The position numbers were made by a program, and so were the translations under genes. Of a stretch of DNA of 64,000 nt, positions 59,214-64,000 are shown one piece after another. The notes beneath the pieces were generated by a model. It was not told the DNA's origin. It saw only the letters and a list, made by a program, of their open reading frames with translations, and did no database searches. The stretch comes from DASYPQ01 sp041488095 (GTDB taxonomy: Bacteria; Planctomycetota; UBA1135; GCA-002686595), in assembly GCA_041488095.1 (NCBI GenBank), contig JBGPOP010000016.1:34903-98902 (forward strand), in the 5' to 3' direction. How positions within the stretch are numbered: position 1 is the first letter of the stretch; each line of letters starts with the position of its first letter.

Positions 59214-60971
59214 ATGGCCGAGAAGACACCCATCGCCGAGAAGATCGAGGAGACGATCAAGCTCCTCGTCGAGGAGGGTCGGAAGAAAGGCTTCCTGACC
59301 TACACGGAGATGAACCGCCTCCTGGAGGACCAGTTCGTCCCGCCCGACAAGATGGACGGCATCTTCCTGTCCCTCGAGGACTCGGGTGTCGAGATGGTCG
59401 ACGACGAGGCCGTCGCCGCCCGCGAAGCCGGGCGCGAGGAGGTCGAGACCACGGTTGCGGCGGACGCGGACGACGGGGTCCGCGACGAGGAGATCCACGA
59501 GACGATCCTCCCGCGCGCGGGGCTGCCCGAGAAGATCGACGACCCGGTGCGCATGTACCTGACGCAGATGGGCGAGATCCCTCTGCTGACGCGCGACCAG
59601 GAGATCTACCTGGCCAAGACGATCGAGATCACGCGCAAGCGCTTCCGAAAGAAGGCCATCGGCTCCGGCCTGGCGCTGCGCTCGGCGCTCAAGACCCTCG
59701 AGGAGGTCGAGCGCGGCGAGCTGGCCTTCGACCGCACGCTCAAGGTCAACCCCAATCCCAAGCCCGACGACGACCCCAAGATCGTCGAGACGCTGGGCAA
59801 GAGCTTCCTGGCCAAGCGCCTGCCCTTCAACCTGGTGACGATCCGTCGACTGCTCGGGCAAATCCGCGAGGAGTACCGGCCGCTGCTCGACGGCCGCCTC
59901 ACGCGACCGGAGCGCTCGGAGCGGCTCGAGGTCGCCCAGGCGCTGCGCCGCAAGCTCGTGATCCTGGTCGAGGAGTGCCACTTGCAGGTCAAGAAGGTGC
60001 GCCCCTACATGGACGCGATGGAGGAGCACTACCGCGAAATGCGTGCGATCGAGCGCAAGCTGGCCGCGTTCAAGGGCAACAAGAAGACGCCCGGACCCGT
60101 GCGCGAGCTGACCGAGCGGCTCAAGGAGCTCGAACTCGAGGGGCTCGAGCCGGCCTATCGCCTCAAGCGCCGCGTCGACCAGGTGCGCCTGCACTTCGCG
60201 GAGTACGAGGAGGCCAAGCGTCAGCTTTCCTCCGGCAACCTGCGCCTGGTCGTATCGATCGCCAAGAAGTACAGGAACCGCGGGTTGTCGTTCCTGGATC
60301 TGATCCAGGAGGGCAACACCGGCCTGATGAAGGCGGTCGAGAAGTACGAGTACCGCCGCGGCTACAAGTTCTCGACTTATGCCACGTGGTGGATCCGCCA
60401 GGCGATCACGCGCTCGATCGCCGACCAGGCGCGCACGATCCGCATCCCCGTGCACATGATCGAGACCATGAGCAAGCTCCGCAACGTGACCAAGAAACTC
60501 GTCCAGCAGAAGGGCCGCGAGCCCTCGGTCGAGGAGGTTGCGGAGGCGACCGGCATCTCGGTCGACGAAGCCAAACGGGTGATGAAGATCAGCAAGCATC
60601 CGATCAGCCTCGACCGCCCGATCGGCGATTCGGACGATTCCTACTTCGGCGATTTCATCGAGGACGAGTCGGCCGAGAGCCCGATCCAGGCCGCCGGGCA
60701 CGAGATGCTCAAGGAGCGCATCGACGACGTGCTCTCGACCCTCACCTTCCGCGAGCGCGAGATCGTCAAGCTGCGCTACGGAATCGGCGACGGCTACACC
60801 TACACCTTGGAGGAGGTGGGCCGCATCTTCCGCGTCACGCGCGAGCGCGTGAGGCAGATCGAGGCCAAGGCGGTGCGCAAGCTGCGCCATCCGGTCCGCG
60901 CACGCCAGCTCGCGAGCTTCCTCGACGGCGTGATCCTGCCCGACGAGTCGGAGATCGTGATCGCGGACTGA
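59214..60971 (+). CDS. rpoD: Housekeeping sigma factor RpoD, 585 aa
   Basis: Group 1 sigma factor. Region 1.1 (about 1-60) has IEETIKLLVEEGRKKGFLTY. Region 1.2 shows PVRMYLTQMGEIPLLTRDQE. Regions 2.1-2.4 are highly conserved: NLRLVVSIAKKYRNRGLSFL, DLIQEGNTGLMKAVEKYEY, and FSTYATWWIRQAITRSIAD. Region 4.2 ends with LEEVGRIFRVTRERVRQIEA. A non-conserved insert lies between 1.2 and 2.1 (about 145-335). This factor should read the TAGNNT -10 boxes seen in the window. It follows dnaG by 75 bases. Confidence 0.96.
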   Translation: MAEKTPIAEKIEETIKLLVEEGRKKGFLTYTEMNRLLEDQFVPPDKMDGIFLSLEDSGVEMVDDEAVAAREAGREEVETTVAADADDGVRDEEIHETILPRAGLPEKIDDPVRMYLTQMGEIPLLTRDQEIYLAKTIEITRKRFRKKAIGSGLALRSALKTLEEVERGELAFDRTLKVNPNPKPDDDPKIVETLGKSFLAKRLPFNLVTIRRLLGQIREEYRPLLDGRLTRPERSERLEVAQALRRKLVILVEECHLQVKKVRPYMDAMEEHYREMRAIERKLAAFKGNKKTPGPVRELTERLKELELEGLEPAYRLKRRVDQVRLHFAEYEEAKRQLSSGNLRLVVSIAKKYRNRGLSFLDLIQEGNTGLMKAVEKYEYRRGYKFSTYATWWIRQAITRSIADQARTIRIPVHMIETMSKLRNVTKKLVQQKGREPSVEEVAEATGISVDEAKRVMKISKHPISLDRPIGDSDDSYFGDFIEDESAESPIQAAGHEMLKERIDDVLSTLTFREREIVKLRYGIGDGYTYTLEEVGRIFRVTRERVRQIEAKAVRKLRHPVRARQLASFLDGVILPDESEIVIAD

Positions 60972-61051
60972 GTGCCCCGCGGGCCTCTTCCTCGGCTCGT
61001 GCGGGGCCGAGCCTTCCCTTGACGGGCGCGGCGGGTACACTGCCGACCCCC

Positions 61052-61762
61052 ATGCAGGCCGTCTTGCAGGCCCTTCTCGCCCTCCAGGAAATCGACCGGG
61101 ACATCTTCCGAGCCCAGAGCGAGCTCAGACGTCTCCCTGCCGAGCGCGCCGGCCGGAAGGTCGAGATCGACAAGCGCCTGGCGCGGCTCTCGGAGATGCA
61201 CGAACGGGTGAAGGTCTTGCGCGTGCGCATCAAGGAGATCGAGGACCTGACGACCACGCAGCGCCAGCGCGTTCGCAAGGTGGACAACGAGGCCGCCGGC
61301 TCGCGCAACGACATGGCCCTCCTGGCGGCCTTTCAGCACCAGATCAAGACCTTGAAGAGGGAGATCTCCGCGGCCGAGGAGGAGGGCCTGCGGCTGGTCG
61401 AGGAGGCCGAGACGCTGGAGAAGGATGCCGCGGCGCTGACGTCGGAAGCGGAAGCGGAGCAGCGGATCTTCGACGAGTTCGCGGGGAACGTCGAACGCGA
61501 GATCGCCACAGCGCAAGGCAAGCTGGCCGAGCTCCAGTCGCTGCGCGGGAAGCGGATGGCGGCCGACATCCCCTCCGAGGCGCTGGCTCTCTACACGCGG
61601 ATCCTCTCCGCGCGCGGCGGCGTCGCCACGGCCGAGCTCGACGGTCGCATCTGCCAGGCCTGCTACATGCAGATCCCGGTGAACCTCGTGGTGCGCATCC
61701 AGCGCAGGACCGAGCTGGTGCAGTGCCCGAGCTGTGATCGGATCCTGTTCCTGCCGGCCTGA
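61052..61762 (+). CDS. Coiled-coil C4 zinc-ribbon protein (CdsZ/DUF164 type), 236 aa
   Basis: Residues 10-180 are a long coiled coil (for example RLSEMHERVKVLRVRIKEIE), with Glu/Lys/Arg/Ala-rich heptads. The C-terminus has a zinc ribbon, CQACYMQIP and CPSCDRILF. Proteins of this type are found next to dnaG-rpoD or nearby genes in many bacteria. Their role is not settled and may involve RNA or DNA contact. ATG 61052 follows rpoD by 80 bases. A TTGACG lies upstream but at a spacing too short for its nearest TACACT. Confidence 0.85.
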   Translation: MQAVLQALLALQEIDRDIFRAQSELRRLPAERAGRKVEIDKRLARLSEMHERVKVLRVRIKEIEDLTTTQRQRVRKVDNEAAGSRNDMALLAAFQHQIKTLKREISAAEEEGLRLVEEAETLEKDAAALTSEAEAEQRIFDEFAGNVEREIATAQGKLAELQSLRGKRMAADIPSEALALYTRILSARGGVATAELDGRICQACYMQIPVNLVVRIQRRTELVQCPSCDRILFLPA

Positions 61763-61810
61763 GGGGCGTCCCTGGGTCGCCTCCGAACGATCGAGAGGAC
61801 ACCTCGCACC

Positions 61811-62815
61811 ATGAAGACGAACCTGCTGCTCTGCACGCTTGCGCTGCCTCTCCTGTCGGCCGCCCCGCGCGCCCGAGGAACGGAGCTGCGATACGCGCCC
61901 AAGGCCGGGACCAAGATCACCCGCACCTTCACCAATCCCGGCCAGCGAACTCTGGCCTCGATGAAGCTCGTTCTCGGGGGCGAGGAGCACCCCACGGGCG
62001 AGATGGAGATGACCGAGACCTTCGACCAGAAGATCGTGCTCGAGGACGAGCTGGTCGAGGTGGGGAAGGGCTGGCCGACGAAGCTCCGGCGCACGTTCGC
62101 CGAGATGTCGCAGTCGAGCACCGAAAAGGCCTCGATGGGCGAACGCCATCACGAGAAGAGCGACGCACGCAAGAGCGACCTCGCTGACTCGACCGTGGTC
62201 TTCACCTGGGATGCCGAGAAAGAGGAATACCAGGCCGCCTTCGATGGAAAGGGCCACGACGACTCGCTTCTCGCCGACCTCGTCGCGGACGTGGATCTCT
62301 CGGGCGTCCTGCCCGGCCAGGCCGTTTCCGAGGGCGACGAGTGGACGGTCGACACCGCGGCGTTCAAGTCCGGCATCCTCCAGCCCGGCGGCGAGATGAG
62401 ATTCCACGGTGATGAGCCTCAGCCGGAGGCGGAGAGGCAGGTCGGGAAGGACATGTTCAAGGCGATCCGGGGCGACGTCCATGCGCGCTTCAGGGGAACG
62501 CGCGAGGTCGAGGGCGCGAAGGTCGGCGTGATCGAGCTGAAGGCCGAGCTCTCCGGGGACATCGAGGCCGCGGCCGACGAGAAGCGCCGCGGCGACGAGG
62601 GAACCTCGATCTCCTTCAGGCAGGAATTCGAGGGCGAGCTCCTGTGGGACGTCGAGAGGAACCGGGCGCGCTCCTACAAGCTCGAAGCGACCGGCAGCCT
62701 CAGCCTGAAGACCCACCTCGCCTTCGAGGCGAACGAGGAGAAGATCGAGGGCGAGCAGGAGTGGGCCTACGACGTGAAGGAGACCTACGCAGGCGTCTTC
62801 GCGGTCGCGGAGTAG
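61811..62815 (+). CDS. Exported protein of unknown function, 334 aa
   Basis: A signal sequence (LLLCTLALPLLSAAPRARG) starts it. The mature chain is rich in Glu, Lys and Thr with alternating strands (for example LRYAPKAGTKITRTFT, EDELVEVGKG), suggesting a large beta-sheet protein of the DUF-type found in planctomycete secretomes. I recognise no domain. ATG 61811 has a GAGAGGAC ribosome-like site. It overlaps the end of the radical SAM gene on the other strand by 31 bases. Confidence 0.68.
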   Translation: MKTNLLLCTLALPLLSAAPRARGTELRYAPKAGTKITRTFTNPGQRTLASMKLVLGGEEHPTGEMEMTETFDQKIVLEDELVEVGKGWPTKLRRTFAEMSQSSTEKASMGERHHEKSDARKSDLADSTVVFTWDAEKEEYQAAFDGKGHDDSLLADLVADVDLSGVLPGQAVSEGDEWTVDTAAFKSGILQPGGEMRFHGDEPQPEAERQVGKDMFKAIRGDVHARFRGTREVEGAKVGVIELKAELSGDIEAAADEKRRGDEGTSISFRQEFEGELLWDVERNRARSYKLEATGSLSLKTHLAFEANEEKIEGEQEWAYDVKETYAGVFAVAE

Positions 62816-63729
62816 TGCGTCCCTTGCCGCGTGCCGCGCCGCGCGAGCTCATCGGAGAGCGCTTCGCGCACCTTGTTCTTGTCGAGATCGAACTCGGGCG
62901 CGAGCCGGTCGGCGTCGTTCGCATCGCCCGTGAGGCGGTGCAGCACCTGCTCCGGCGCGAGCCGCTCGACGAAGTCGGCTAGCCACTCGACGTAGGTATC
63001 CCGGTCGAGCACCTCGACGTCTCCTCGGAGCCAGGCCTTTTCGAGCTGCGTGCGCCGCAGGACCATCAGGTTGTGGACCTTCACCCCCTCGGTCCCGGCG
63101 CGCGCCAGCGCCTCCGCCGTGCGCCGCGCCCCCTCCCGTCCGTCCCCCGGCAGGCCGAGAATCGCGTGGCCGACCACGGCGAGACCCGCCTGGTGGGCGC
63201 GCTGCGCCGCGTCGAGGAAGTCCGCGACCGTATGGAAGCGACGGATCTCGGCGAGGATGCGGTCGTCGGCGGCCTCGAGACCGAGCTCGACCCACACGGG
63301 GACGCGGCGATCGAGGTCCTCGAGCACGCCCAGTGATTCGTCGGACAGGGTGTCCGGTCGGGTGGCGATGCTGACCGCGACGACGAGGGACCCGATGTAG
63401 GGCTCGACCACCGCGAGCACCTCGCGGAGTCGATCCAGCGCCACGTAGGTGTTCGAGTAGGACTGGAAGTAGGCGATCGCTCCGGCTTCGGGATCGCGCC
63501 GCGCGATGCGCTCGAGTCCCTCCCGGAGCTGCTCGGCGAGCTCCCTCCCCGTACGCAGCGCTCCGGTTCCCGATCCCTCGACGTCACAGTAGACGCACCC
63601 GCCGAATCCCTTCTTGCCGTCGCGGTTGGGGCAGGTCGACCCCGCGTCGAGCGCGACGCGATGGACGGGGCGGCCGAAGGTCTCGTCGAGCCAGGGTCTC
63701 AGGGTGCGGAAGGGGAGGGGGGTGTCCAC
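62785..63729 (-). CDS. TIGR01212/YhcC-type radical SAM protein, 314 aa
   Basis: A radical SAM enzyme of the YhcC group. The cluster motif has the long first spacing of this group: Cys33 in STCPNRDGKKGFGGCVYC, with Cys45 and Cys48. The phrases YFQSYSNTYV, SIATRPDTL and VWVELGLEAADD follow, which are nearly diagnostic. The protein is related to oxygen-independent coproporphyrinogen and elongator-type enzymes, but its substrate is unknown. GTG 63729 is the start. It ends inside the tail of the preceding gene, and shares a -10 region with selB. Confidence 0.9.
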   Translation of the reverse strand: MDTPLPFRTLRPWLDETFGRPVHRVALDAGSTCPNRDGKKGFGGCVYCDVEGSGTGALRTGRELAEQLREGLERIARRDPEAGAIAYFQSYSNTYVALDRLREVLAVVEPYIGSLVVAVSIATRPDTLSDESLGVLEDLDRRVPVWVELGLEAADDRILAEIRRFHTVADFLDAAQRAHQAGLAVVGHAILGLPGDGREGARRTAEALARAGTEGVKVHNLMVLRRTQLEKAWLRGDVEVLDRDTYVEWLADFVERLAPEQVLHRLTGDANDADRLAPEFDLDKNKVREALSDELARRGTRQGTHYSATAKTPA

Positions 63730-63748
63730 GGGGGCCGGTCGGGGGAGC

Positions 63749-63755
63749 TAGGCTA
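63749..63755. promoter_or_regulatory. Symmetric -10 box TAGGCTA for selB and the YhcC-type gene
   Basis: TAGGCTA reads TAGGCT on the plus strand (63749-63754) and TAGCCT on the minus strand (63755-63750). Both fit TAGNNT. The plus start (selB ATG 63764) is 9 bases away and the minus start (GTG 63729) is 20 bases away. A shared bidirectional -10 is likely. Confidence 0.4.
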
Positions 63756-63763
63756 TCCTCCGC

Positions 63764-64000
63764 ATGGACATCCAGCCCATCGTCGTCGGCACCGCCGGCC
63801 ACATCGACCACGGCAAGTCGACGCTGGTCAAGGCCCTGACCGGCATCGATCCCGACCGACTCAAGGAGGAGCAGGAGCGCGGGATGACGATCGACCTCGG
63901 GTTCGCGCGCTTCCAGCTCCCGGACGGCCGCACGGTCGGGATCGTCGACGTCCCCGGGCACGAGCGCTTCATCAGGAACATGGTCGCCGGCGCGACCGGC
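63764..64000 (+). CDS. selB: Selenocysteine-specific elongation factor SelB (partial, N-terminal 79 aa)
   Basis: The first 79 residues run off the right edge. The G1 loop GHIDHGKST (residues 12-20), the switch I phrase IDPDRLKEEQERGMTIDLGF and the G3 motif DVPGHERFI are present. The ERGMTIDLGFA wording (versus ERGITI in EF-Tu) is typical of SelB, which brings selenocysteinyl-tRNA to recoded UGA codons. It implies that the organism makes selenoproteins. No selenoprotein gene or SECIS hairpin was recognised in this window. Confidence 0.9.
   Translation, partial: MDIQPIVVGTAGHIDHGKSTLVKALTGIDPDRLKEEQERGMTIDLGFARFQLPDGRTVGIVDVPGHERFIRNMVAGATG

Noticed and set aside
59148..61040. A 630-codon minus-strand frame over rpoD
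   Set aside because: Complement of the conserved sigma factor. The Leu/Asp/Gln-rich pattern is the usual shadow of a coding strand.
61019..61041. TTGACG and TACACT as a promoter of the zinc-ribbon gene
   Set aside because: The spacing is 11 bases, too short for sigma-70-type recognition.
1..64000. tRNA, rRNA, CRISPR arrays, transposases or phage genes
   Set aside because: I looked for cloverleaf ends, regular spaced repeats and transposase motifs in the gaps and found none. Absence by eye is not proof.

Overview
This is a chromosomal window of a high-GC (about 70 percent) Gram-negative bacterium. Tad pilus genes, several lipoproteins with lipoboxes, an OmpA-like lipoprotein, FGE-like and DUF1573 proteins, a Ser/Thr kinase paired with an ECF sigma factor and the overall gene style suggest a member of Planctomycetota or a close relative. 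This placement is inference from gene content. Genes are densely packed, 4-base stop/start overlaps (ATGA, GTGA) and GTG or TTG starts are common, and no gene-free stretch exceeds 300 bases. I found no tRNA, rRNA, CRISPR array or intact insertion sequence.

Layout. 1-5.9 kb: a Tad (Flp pilus) export operon (end of an upstream gene, TadZ/CpaE, CpaF, TadB, TadC, a CpaD-like lipoprotein, a TPR lipoprotein). 6-7.9 kb: a large membrane protein with TPRs. 7.9-11.9 kb: a three-subunit molybdenum hydroxylase (minus strand) whose FAD subunit carries the four-cysteine insert of 4-hydroxybenzoyl-CoA reductase. 11.9-14 kb: RecQ. 14-16.5 kb: an FAD oxidoreductase overlapping a membrane polyferredoxin. 16.6-19.8 kb: HNH nuclease, a split YeeE/YedE transporter pair with a tiny membrane ORF behind it, and a radical SAM/SPASM-like protein. 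19.9-22.6 kb is an accessory patch: a Phd/RelE toxin-antitoxin module with a two-palindrome operator, an FG-GAP protein, a duplicated 3' fragment of the neighbouring helicase, and a DUF433 antitoxin whose toxin is cut to nine codons.

22.6-30.5 kb: the intact Ski2-like helicase, a four-gene group including an FtsQ-like protein, rplM-rpsI, a YebC-family regulator and a receiver/degenerate-GGDEF protein. 30.6-37.1 kb: a TadG-like protein, an FHA-Ser/Thr kinase-ECF sigma operon, and an M28 peptidase. 37.1-40.8 kb: a small membrane protein, pyruvate phosphate dikinase and an exported protein. 41-49.2 kb: a DUF1573 lipoprotein, then a type IV pilus/type II secretion motor set (PilB-like, PilT-like, second PilB-like, and PilC/GspF-like beyond a DUF1579 gene). 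49.2-53 kb: a histidine kinase and two CNNM/CorC-type proteins. 53-56.1 kb: envelope proteins. 56.1-61.8 kb: rsmA, dnaG, rpoD and a zinc-ribbon protein, a macromolecular-synthesis-like cluster. The end holds an exported protein, a YhcC-type radical SAM protein and the start of selB, which suggests selenocysteine use.

Regulatory signals: a TAGNNT hexamer recurs a short distance before many starts and is probably the -10 box of the housekeeping sigma factor. A few sites also have a recognisable -35 at 17 bp (rplM, dnaG, and the gene at 24784). Two strong intrinsic terminators are visible.
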